Source of the DNA: Antedon mediterranea
Lineage: Eukaryota; Echinodermata; Crinoidea; Comatulida; Antedonidae
Reading direction: 5' to 3'
NCBI RefSeq assembly: GCF_964355755.1
Contig: NC_092680.1
Span: 2,953,001-3,017,000, forward strand
Length of the DNA: 64,000 nucleotides
Both the position numbers and the translations under genes were made by a program. Of this stretch, positions 11,226 through 21,574 are shown one piece after another; position 1 is the stretch's first letter; each line of letters begins with the position of its first letter. The notes under the pieces were generated by a model. The model made no database searches. It was not told the DNA's origin and saw only the letters and a list, made by a program, of their open reading frames with translations.

Positions 11226-14200
11226 ATGCAGTACGTTATACTTTTTGCATGCTTGCTGATGGCCGTGGCGTCAAGTCCGGTAAGTACATACTAAAAAACA
11301 AGGCCATATAGATGGCTGCAGTCGCGTGCTTAGTGTTTACCGACCGACCGACCAACCTACCAACTGACCGAAATTACTGAACATGTTTAAAAATGTTGTA
11401 ATGTTTAAAAACAGTTATATTTTTTTAATTTACACGTGCGTAGCCTGTCACTTTTGACGTGCTCGTATAACGTAATTTCGAGTTGAAAAGTAAGTCAAGA
11501 AAACAGAAATCGGGCAAAAAGAGTGCGCAATAACATTTAACGTGCAGTGCTCGCGCAAAAATCTGCGCACTCATGGCAATTTAGTAAACGCTTAAAATTG
11601 CCTGAAACGTACTCTTATTTCATGGAAAATAAATTTTGAAAATTTTAAGCGCGCGTACGCATGCGTTACATGCGCTACGCACGTAATTGTATTGCCATAT
11701 GATGATTTATGCCCTGAAATTTATGAGTACCACATTTTATTTAATTGTAATTCATGGTTGTGAAGATATGATTACAAACGTGATTTCGTTAAATCGTGCG
11801 TAGACCGCGTAATTTTTTATTGCGCACCGTGAAAACATAACCACATCGATTCCTGGCCATAAGGAATATACTGTGAAAAATTGACTTAGCTAGATTAAAC
11901 TGATATCAAGATAAGGTCAGAAAGCGATAAAACGTATAGTGATACCGAACCGACAGACCGACAGACCGACAGACCGACCGACATAGTGAACTATAGAGTC
12001 GCTTCCACGCGACTAAAAACCGTTTTTAGAACATGAGATGCAAAGTCTGGTATGTGAGATGTAAGATCTCTATGGTGGTAGGCACCTAAGTTCTTCTTAC
12101 TGTGTTTAAACAAAAATATAATTCAAAGGTTCCTAACGATCTTCACCTATTGCCCTGAACTATTTATGAGAAGTTTACTGATTTTTTAAATATTATTGTT
12201 TACTCTAAAAATGTGTAAAGATAGATGCTTTTTACCATGTTTTTTCTCGTGATATAGGTACCTGGACCAAAGCCCAAAATTGTTAAACATGGTAAGTAAA
12301 TTTATCATCTATTTTAGTTTTACTGTTTCTCATCTCAACAAGGCCTGGAACATCAAATGTTTGCTCGCAAAACATTTTTTAGGGGGTTCGTCGATTTTTT
12401 GTTTTACCAGTTATGTTTCTATACAAATCTATAGATTTTAAATATATCCTCTATTTTATAATAATATTAAATCATTACATGATTTATATCTTAACCACAC
12501 GTATATAATATTGTGGCATACATGTATATACGTATACACATTTTCTCATACACACATACACTCTTTGTGTTCGCAATTTTATATATAAAACGAATAATTC
12601 TGATGATTGATCGACTAACAAACGTTTTAATTAAAGATGGACTGTTTTCAACAATTATCAAAAACAACAAACGAGTCAATCAGGATAATCTGTTTGAGGG
12701 CGATATTGTGCTGACTGGGGTAAGTCAGATTATTATTCTTTAAAAGAAAAATAATACAAAATAACAAAAAAAAAACGTTGAAAAAATCATAATGCCTTTA
12801 ATTATTATGCCTTAAAAAATAATGAATAATATTCAGAGATCTTAATTTTATTAACATTAGTTTTACTATAATGTTAATAATGTTAATAAGGTCATCCACC
12901 CCGATAAAGCTGGCCGAAATGATAACAGTTTTTAATTTGAATCTCCGATAAACTATTCCAAACACTTTGACATGTTGTCAGCATTAAAGTATGGCTTTGT
13001 TTAGGATTTCAGTGACTTACCGCTATTTTAACATTTCACAGAGTTCCAAAAATGCTCTCAAGGATAAAAGCAAAAGATGGCACAATGGTGTAGTTCCGTA
13101 CGTTATACATTACAAATTAAGTAAGTAGTACCTGGTATATAATTATATCAATCGATATCAATATCAATCAATAATTATATTAATCCCAGGAACCAATTTG
13201 CATAATTATTATTTTATTGGTTCATTCAACCGTAACTTGTTATTATGTGCGCCACAGTTTGGACAATGCATTTTATATTTGTAAAGTTTGATTAGGAAAA
13301 AGTGACAATTTTACTTTCTTCATCTGATTAATTTGACTGTACGTTTGCTTATTAAAGATATACTGTTCATCTAAAACATGAACAATGAAGATATATACAA
13401 TCATAATCTTTGAATAGACCATTATTTTCAGTTTTCATTTCATTGTTTGTTCTATGATGTTTTTTAAGACAAATATATGTTGTATTCTTCTTTTGCGAAA
13501 ATCTGCTTCCTCCAGCTATTATTTAAATTATTGCTCTACTCATCACATTACTTGGTATACAGTACAAAATTACATCAAAGTAAGGCAAACATCTAAATTA
13601 CTCAACTCCCTAACGCAAAAGCTACCCCATAGTATAGCTACCACATTCGTCTAGTAAAACGTATCCAAGGCACACTTTTTTGTCCGTTTCATTCTTACAA
13701 ACTGAAAACCTTCATACGTTATTATTTGTTTTGATAATATTTTCAAGATGCGTTTGCAAGATCTCAAATTCAAAAGGCGATAGACAGATACAACGCTGAG
13801 ACCTGCATTAAATGGGTTGCTAGGACCTCTGAAAGCAAGTATGTCAAGATTGTTGATAAAGACCGGTAAGTAAATGAAACAGCAGAAATCGATGCATTCA
13901 GTGCTTAATGGTCGTCATAAATGGACCATCCTATTATTACTCTTAACTGAAATATAATAGAATATATTGAATAAATAGAATTGTGGGCATTTAATTAATT
14001 ACATATTATATATTATATTTTATCATTATCTATATATAAATTTACGTAAGGGCAAAATTCGGAAAATCGCGCCTTACTTTTAGAATTTGTACTCGATGGT
14101 ATATAAAGTTGGTTCGTACTTTCGGTACTGATTTTAACCACCTGATGTAACCCTGTTTACTAATTAAATTAAGTTAGATAATTAGTTATTGACGATTAAA

Positions 14201-17200
14201 ACGAATTTAGGTTCAACGATTTGCCCCAAATAGGGGTGTTTTCCGATCGTGGTATACACTGTCTAATGGATGTCCGTCTTGAAAAATACCCGCCACAAAA
14301 ATGCGAGGAGACTTTGCATTTTCCTATCTCCTCCTACGATAATTGTTTTTAATAGCTGAAAACCGGTTGAACAGCTAGAGTACAGCATCATAATGTTGAA
14401 GACAGGCCGATTTTCTTAAAAAAATACTATTTTGATAGATTTAATATACGATTATACAAATGTATTGATTTGCGATGAATGGAACATCCCAATCTCTCAG
14501 TCTGCCAGAGTTTGGTTTAACACAAGTACTGTAGGTAAATTTATGAGCCCTTGGTTTAACACATATGGTAGGTAAATATATGGGCCCTTTGAGAATAAAC
14601 TTGCAATACTTTGACAATACTGTAAAAACCTATTAACTATTGTTGGTCGTCATTTGAATCGAACATTTCTTACTGTGAATGTTCGTACTGTTAGATGTAA
14701 TATAAAAATATATACAAATAAACTTTATTACTGAGATTGTGGATAGGCTCTACTGTTAGATATATAAACACATTATTATATACAAATAAACTTTATACTG
14801 ACAGCTCTTTCTCAACGTTTGTATTAATTAATAATATAAACGTCGTAGTGGTGTATCGTGACATGTACTTTAATATTTCAATCGATTATGACAGTGACAG
14901 TTTTAACTAAACTAAATAAAGAATGTTCTATAATATAATTAGGAATCTCTTGCCATACACGGGGAAAATTAGTGTACAATGAATATTTAAAAGAAATAAA
15001 TAAATTAATTAAATAAACAAAGTATTAAATCGCAAATGTTTTACTGTATTTAGAGGTATATTATTTATAGGCCTATAAAACATGAAAAAAATATTTCGTT
15101 ACTGAGTGGATAAAGAATATATTTAAAAATTGTTCCTCTTTGTACCTATCCGCTTTCCCATCCCTCAACCCTAATGTTACATACAAAACACAAATTGGGT
15201 TTCTTTAAATGAGTCCAAATTAAAAATTACTCATTTTGTGATAAGTTTCTCCTTCGGAAGTAATTCCCAGGGTGCTAATTTTAGTTGACTACATAAATCA
15301 TCGTGTCTATTTATTCGTTTCTGTAAACGACAATGTATTATAGTCCTGCGGTACGTACATTTGAAATCGCCAGTTTTGTTACGCTGAAATTACTGTGTAT
15401 TCGAGAACCATCTGTGGGCACGACCTAGATGGTACGCGAGCGAAGCGAGCGTACCATCTAGTCTATATAATTTAAACAATATAATAAAACAATCACAAGA
15501 TAAATAAAATGATAATTAGCTTGTACACAGTTCCACAAAAAAATGTTATATATGCCTACACAAAAAAATCCCTCAAAAAAATAAAGCAAAAAAAAAAAAC
15601 ATGTAGAGTATCATATTAAATCCAAACTAACTGAAGACTGTTTTGTATTTATTTATATTGTAAGTATAAAAATAATTTTCAACTCGTTTTCCTTCAGTTG
15701 TTCTTCATATGTTGGTGTAATAGGTGGCGTACAAGAATTATCGTTGGGTTACGGTTGCTACCAAACAGTTGGTATCATAATGCATGAGATGATGCACGCT
15801 ATTGGCTTCTACCACGAACAAAGCAGAACTGATCGTGACAGTTACGTCTCAATCCAGTGGCAAAATATTGAAGATGGTGAGTTAAGAATGCCATATACAT
15901 GGCTGTCGCGTGCTCAAATTTGAGATAGTGTTTACTGACCGACCAACCGACCGACATAGCGAGCTGTAGAGTCGCGTTGCACGCAACTAAAAATACCACG
16001 CAATGGGGAGAATGAGTTCATTGGTCGTATAAATTTCATTCAATTTATCTTTCGATATTTGTATATCTTCGTTTTTTAGAATAATTTATTTAATTATATA
16101 GAAATATGGAATAAGGACCTTCAAGCGAGTCTCAATATAAAATTCATGTATAATACATCTCTTAGTAATGATAATAAGAAGAGTAATAATAATTACTGTA
16201 TGTAGATAATAAGCCTACAAAAGAAATAATAATAATTATACATGATGAAAATCATAATAAAAACATTTACATACCAACATACACCAACATTATTATTTTT
16301 TTAATAACAATGGTAGAGGGCAGTTTATTACAAAACAAGTGGTATGATAATATTAGACTAGATTGACCAAGGCGTATAAAATAAATAGAAACGTCATCAC
16401 GTCCCAATGTTAGTCTGAAGGTGGATATTTATTTGTATTTGTATTTGTATTTTGTATTAATATTTGTCCTCAGTGATCACTCACTTTTCAGTAATTTTCG
16501 TGTAAGTCAGTGTCTAAAACATTTTTTATCTGTATCGCAGGTCAGGAACACAACTTCAAAAGCTACCCATCATCTTATATTGACGACCTTGGGGTATCAT
16601 ATGATTATCATTCTATTATGCATTATGATGCGGACGCCTTCTCGAAGAATGGTGATGCAACAATTATACCAAAAGAAAGTGGAGTAACCATCGGAAACCG
16701 AGCCGATTTCAGCAGTAAAGACATTGAGAAGATTAACAAATACTATGAATGTGGTAGGTTTCTAATGTAATATCAAATAAACTATTGATCGTTATAATGT
16801 TGCTATTAATGGTATTAATGTTTTTTTTTCAAATGATATTATAGCATTTATTATGAATAATGATAAAATAATTGATAATATCATTAAAATCGGCTATTCA
16901 AAAATTATAGAATGAAATGAGTTACTCGCTACATTAAAAAAAAGATTTTCGATAATAAAATCTGCTATTAGATAAACCTCTAACATTGATTAAACTGAAT
17001 ACGGCAGGTTGTAAAGACTACCGGGACGATACTTACTGTGGCTACTGGGCTGGACAAGGATACTGCTCACCCAGCAGTATTTACTACACTTTCATGACAG
17101 AAAAATGTCGGAAGAGCTGTTCATTTTGCTGTAAGTCATTTTAAAATTGTATTTATAAAAAATAAAAAGGTACTGTACTGCTGTAAGTTAACATTAACTA

Positions 17201-18253
17201 GATATAGAGAACGCTACAGTTATATGACAAGTTACTGCCAGAGTAGCTGGAACTTCTGCTGTACGTTTAAGCAGTTTACCTATATTAACTAACGCAGCCT
17301 AAAATGTAATACATTACAGTTTTTTTTTCTCTTGTGGGGATTTTACCCACTTTTATTTCTTATAAAAATTCATATTTTTGTAAATAATATTTTATCTTTA
17401 TATATGCACAATTTTCATTAATATTTATATATAGCCATAACTAGATTTGCCCCAAGTCTGTATTGTTTTTTTAAATAATTTATTTGTTTTTATTTCGACC
17501 GCGATTTTTGTCTGAATCCAAACTCAAGTAATACACGTATGAAACGCCATATGTGCAAAAATGTTTATATTTTTACTAATATTAAGAAAAAACTCCGTCT
17601 GGAGCCCAGACTAAGCCATAACCAACATTTTTACCCGCAACACTTTTGTACCTGCCAAGTCGACAAACATGTAACTGTAATATACTACGTTTTAGGTAGA
17701 CTTGCCCTAGTCTGTATTCATTGTTTTTTTTTTATTTATTTGTTTTTATTTTGATTTTTGTCTGAAAATACATATCCAAACTCAAGTAGTATACGTATGA
17801 AACGCCATATGTGCCAAAATATTTATCTTTTTACTAATATTCAAACAAAACTCCGTCTGGAACCCAGACTACGTTTTAGGCTACACAAGCAATTAAACTA
17901 ACTTGTATTTTTTTACACACGCTTTCGTACATATTTTTAAAGTTGTTTTTAAATATTTTGTTTGGTTGAGCAATATAACTGTATTATGTGTATATATACG
18001 ACAACGTTTCAAACCTTCAAGACATTTTTGACAATTATAACACAAGAAACAAGAACAAGTTATCTTAAAACTGAATAATCTAAGCATTTTTGCCATAATA
18101 TGAAAGATACACATCTTTTTATCTCCTCGAATAATCTGACAAAGAAATGTAAATTTATTTCAAAGTCCAATTATGTAGGTATATAATATTTGTTTGTAAT
18201 TGTAAATTATAAAAAAAATAAAGCTTATGTTTTCCATTTTCTTTATTTCAGAA
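11226..18253 (+). CDS. Secreted astacin-family zinc metalloprotease with one ShKT domain (copy 2)
   Basis: Exons: 11226-11279, 12258-12291, 12637-12719, 13042-13120, 13748-13865, 15698-15876, 16541-16753, 17008-17130, plus AA of a split TAA at 18252-18253. They join in frame to 294 residues. The order is signal peptide (1-16), propeptide with the FEGD 'aspartate switch' (FxGD family motif), a basic pro/mature junction SKRW near residue 70, catalytic domain with [12 protein letters not shown] (about 152-163; three Zn-binding His and catalytic Glu), Met-turn SIMHY (about 207-211), and a C-terminal six-Cys ShKT domain (254-294). The four Cys expected for astacin disulfides are present. The protein should be secreted as a zymogen; its substrate is unknown. 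The usual acceptor of exon 3 is mutated (TTTTAA) and a new in-frame one is used 6 bp later. Next to the Cys before the Ser-rich loop, Gly is replaced by Arg. Confidence 0.85.
11299..12013. mobile_element. Full-length ACCG element (715 bp) in copy 2 intron 1
   Basis: It lies between CATACTAAAAAA and CTAAAAACCG. Copy 3 has the uninterrupted sequence CATACTAAAAAAACCG at the same place, so the ends and a short A-rich target duplication can be read directly. The left end is CAAGGCCATATAGATGGC and the right end AGTCGCTTCCACGCGAC. Both ends have (ACCG)n tracts. No open frame of note, so it is non-autonomous. Confidence 0.75.
14029..15461 (+). mobile_element. Helitron-like insertion in copy 2 intron 5
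   Basis: Compared with copy 1, copy 2 carries 1.43 kb inserted between A and T of CATTA|TTTATATAATT. The insert starts with TC and ends with CTAG, and its last 37 bases form a perfect 13-bp hairpin (CTAGATGGTACGC at 15425-15437 with 15449-15461). TC start, CTRR end, 3' hairpin and insertion between A and T are the hallmarks of Helitrons. No helicase frame is visible, so it would be non-autonomous. Unusually, the terminal CTAG is inside the stem. An 8-bp target duplication (TCTATATA) read the other way would suggest a different class. Confidence 0.55.
15887..15987. mobile_element. Short ACCG element in copy 2 intron 6
   Basis: An internally deleted relative of 11299-12013, at the same intron position as 4905-5014 in copy 1. 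It therefore inserted before copies 1 and 2 separated, or was spread by conversion. Copy 3 is empty here. Confidence 0.65.
17190..17268 (+). pseudogene. Relic ShKT exon downstream of copy 2
   Basis: A short frame reads [16 protein letters not shown], the C-terminal half of a ShKT domain, with the usual Cys before W replaced by Ser and the first half lost. The same relic lies at 25693-25765 after the first ShKT exon of copy 3. It was probably part of an ancestral array of ShKT exons. Confidence 0.5.
17440..17880. repeat. Tandem pair of a dispersed repeat (ACGTATGAAACGCCATATG)
   Basis: Two units, about 17445-17695 and 17700-17880, share AACTCAAGTA, CGTATGAAACGCCATATGTG and CTCCGTCTGGA. A third copy lies at 56036-56155 in a PDE10A intron. 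No coding potential. Confidence 0.6.
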
Positions 18254-18303
18254 CAAGCCTCCAAAAATGAGTTCCAACCAAGAGGTAAAAAAAAACTGCT
18301 TAG

Positions 18304-18309
18304 AATAAA
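18304..18309 (+). terminator. Polyadenylation signal of copy 2
   Basis: AATAAA about 50 nt into the terminal exon (18252 onward), at the same relative place as 27167-27172 in copy 3. The terminal exon therefore contributes only two stop-codon bases and a short 3' UTR. Confidence 0.5.
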
Positions 18310-18711
18310 AACGAAAGAAAGTAATTGTACAATGATCTAAGAACTTCTTATAAGTGCATACAGTGTATTTTTTCTTGCTTATTTCAGTCATTGCTATTTT
18401 GACATGTATATATATTTGTTTCATTTGGAGGTTCAGACCTATAGCCAAATTGGCTTAATGCAATCTCCACACACATTTTTTGTCATTTATATTATTATTA
18501 TGTATTGTATTAAATCTGAAACAGAAACAGTATCAGTTTAAGATATAAAAACCAATGTTACTTTAGAATAACAATAATATGAATAAATTACGAAAGCAAC
18601 AATTAATACTAAATGAAAAATGTTTCATTAATTTGTGTATGAATACCCGAAAATCAGATTTAGAGGGGAACGGATGACTGATTCCGCACATCCTAGGGAC
18701 AAAGACATTAT

Positions 18712-19010
18712 AATGATGATGATGATGATGATGATGACGATGATGATAATAATGATGATGATGTACGATTATGATGTATGATGAAAATGTATGATAATTG
18801 ATGTATGATAAAAAATGTATGATGACGTATGATGAAAACGTATAATGACGTATGATGAAAATGTATGATGACGTTTGATGAAAACCTATAATGACGTATG
18901 ATGAAAATGTATGATGACGTATGATGATGACATATGATGAAAATGTATGATGAAAACGTATGATGAAAATTTATGATGATGATTATGGTGATAATGTATT
19001 ATGATGATGT
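18712..19010. repeat. Small GATGATGTAT-type satellite after copy 2
   Basis: A (GATGAT)n run passes into ATGTATGATGAAAACGTATAATGACG-like units. It follows the same AATACC...CAGATTTAGAGG sequence that precedes the large array after copy 3, so the two arrays are homologous, but this one is only about 300 bp. Confidence 0.8.
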
Positions 19011-19497
19011 ATGCGGACAAACGCCCGCTAAAACTTAGGATATGGCATGAATCATCATTTGAACTGAGAATTATAATTTAACATCTCCATCCACTTGTCA
19101 CTGATCGGTATGGGTTATATCTAGCCCAAATACGAATGTAGTTATTACATTACAATAAGTAAAAGGCCTACATTTGAAAACTGAAATGGGAAACTCACGT
19201 TTTGTTTGTCTTGTTGATCAAAGGTCAATTATTGAACATTCATTTCAAGACTCACTGGAAAATCCTTGAGTTAAAATATATGAAAGAACATAGAATGCTT
19301 GTAGTCATGCCACTGATACTATTACTTATAAATCTAGCCACCAAGATACTATCACCTCTTGCCTATATACGCTGACATCGTCTTACCTGACCCACCGCAC
19401 TATAGCTTGTAAGATTCCAGATGTGCGCCAGCATCACATGACATTTTATGCAAATCATTCCAGGTAAGCATACCAACAATGACGATTACATAACCAC

Positions 19498-19680
19498 TAA
19501 AGCTTGGTTTCCACTAGAACGTAACGCAAGGACGTGAACGCAATGCAAGCGTTTTAACCAATGACAAGCAAAGCTATAGACAGTTAGCAATCAAAAGCGA
19601 ATAAGCCATCGCTTGTGATTGGTCAATTCACTTGCGTTGCGTTACGTCCTTGCGTTGCGTCGCTAGTGGGAACCAAGCAT
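19498..19680. mobile_element. Inverted-repeat element, family A
   Basis: Ends AGCTTGGTTTCCACTAG and CTAGTGGGAACCAAGCA, flanked by TAA on both sides. The copy 1 block has the empty site CCACTAAACTCAC near 940-955. The 3-bp TAA duplication fits PIF/Harbinger-type MITEs. Confidence 0.75.
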
Positions 19681-20057
19681 AACTCACTTACACTTACTGC
19701 CGTACGTTAATACTTTAACACGGCTTTTAGTTATTACTTCGCATTAGTAACAAAAACAACAAGTATCACCATACTTTATGTTATTTGTATTTATTACACA
19801 TAATTAATAAAGCTAGTTTATATTTTATCTGTCTCACAGAAGACGGCGCCGTTTTGTTTGAAAATCATATAAACAGAATTGAACGGCGCCTCTTGTAGAT
19901 GTCTCAACCAACTGAAAATTCTTTACATTTTGAATTATATAGATCAGTTTATAAAAGAAAACTAATTATACAGGTAATGTAATATTTTGAACTAAGTACG
20001 TAGGAGTGATTACATAAAGTTTAATTGGTTAAATGTCCCATAAGTACACGCCTGACA

Positions 20058-20222
20058 TAAAGCCGATTTTCCACTAGGCGAATTTGTTCGCGCGAATTGA
20101 AAGCATCAGCTTATACGCATGTGTAGAGAGGGATTTGTGAGATGAAAACATGAATACGCATGCGTAAAGCTGACGCTTTCGATTCCCGCGAACAAATTCG
20201 CCTAGTGGAAAATCGGCTTAAG
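20058..20222. mobile_element. Inverted-repeat element, family C (AGCCGATTTTCCACTAGG)
   Basis: Near-perfect terminal inverted repeats of about 35 bp, AGCCGATTTTCC and GGAAAATCGGCT at the tips, flanked by TAA. It is absent from the corresponding place near 1100 upstream of copy 1. PIF/Harbinger-like MITE. Confidence 0.75.
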
Positions 20223-20563
20223 CTTAGTTAAAACCCATGCGAATCCCCCTCTGTTATAAGTTATAGTTTAGCTTCTGTGTATAGAAAAATAATGTTAACA
20301 TTATGAAGGCCTATACCGTGACTCATTCATTATCAACCTTATTCCTCGGCGTGGGATGACCCATGGATCTCCAGTTTGCTAGGCACCAGTTTTCCCTACA
20401 AATATTTCGTTGTCTGTAAAATTAGTCGAAGCAATAATATAAATATATCAAATTTAAAGCATTTCTATATTGTAATTTTAATTCTATAATTGTAAGTCTT
20501 GCGCATTATATTATTCCATGGGTTATATTTACACCTTGTTTATTTGTATCGTGGGGTTTACTT

Positions 20564-21072
20564 CTAAAGCGTAGTTCCCACTAGCGGCCTACCGTAAAGC
20601 CTGGTTTCCATAAAATCGCTACACCGTTTCCATTGAAATCGCTACACGCGCAAATGTCGCCGACGCGCATTGGGGAGGTCTCCCCGATTCATCGCAGACA
20701 AATCGGCAAAGTTCAACCATGTTCAACTTTGCCGATTTTGTCGGCGATGAGTCGTATACGCGTGTACCAAAGAATATTTAGCGCTCGCGTACTAGATCCT
20801 CGATAAATTCTAGCGTTTCCATAGAATCGCTACGCTCTGTCGGCGAGCGACAGCAGTCGGCGACACGGTGTAGCGATTTTATGGAAACCAGGCTAACCTA
20901 AGCAACGTAAGAAAATACCATTCCAATAATTGTGTTTGCCCCCGCCTGCGTGAAATCAAGCGATGTTTGCATCACTGTTGCGTCGTCGGTTCCCACTTGT
21001 GATTACGCAATACAGAACTTTGCGTCAATACGTCGTGCGTTACATTGCGTCGCTAGTGGGAACCAAGCTTAA
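20564..21072. mobile_element. Family A element carrying a nested family B element
   Basis: Outer ends AAAGCGTAGTTCCCACTAG and CTAGTGGGAACCAAGCTT. Inside, 20597-20893 is a second palindromic element with ends AGCCTGGTTTCCATAAAATC and GATTTTATGGAAACCAGGCT next to TAA. The inner insertion is younger than the outer one. Confidence 0.7.
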
Positions 21073-21493
21073 ATAATGTGCCGTAGGCCTACTACAGTGT
21101 TAGATTTGGGTTAATATTCAATTCAAGCTGGACGTATTAGTTGATGGTATAAATAAAGGTCTACTTGCAACTTGTTTGAATGAACAATCAACATATTGTG
21201 CTGATTGTAATCAATTCGACTTGTTTGTCTGCTTTCTCTATGTAACGCTTAGTAAAGCTTAGTAACGCTTAAAAAAACAGATGTTCTGTTACGTTCTTGA
21301 TAACATTGCAATTAAGGAGATAATCATAATTATAATTAAATAATATAAAAATAACTATAGATAATATGACAATAATCTCCTTGCTTTGCAATTTACATAT
21401 GATAATAATACTTGATAGAAAGATATAGTAACACTAATTAATTAATTTTCAAAGCATATGTTACATGTCTCATATTAGATAGATAACAATAAG

Positions 21494-21499
21494 TATAAA
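21494..21499 (+). promoter_or_regulatory. TATA box of astacin copy 3
   Basis: TATAAA in ACAATAAGTATAAATTG, 81 bp before the ATG at 21575, aligned with the boxes of copies 1 and 2. Confidence 0.6.
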
Positions 21500-21574
21500 T
21501 TGATGGTGGGCAATTGCAAATTTATAATATTTGTTGTTGCGTTAGGTTAACAAACACCACTTGTGACCAAAACA

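Larger units (their letters stand above)
19011..21490. repeat. Upstream block of astacin copy 3
   Basis: No gene is supported. The sequence matches the block upstream of copy 1 but is interrupted by three inverted-repeat elements (19498-19680, 20058-20222, 20564-21072), the last with another element nested inside. The copy 1 block keeps the empty sites for at least the first two. Confidence 0.65.
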
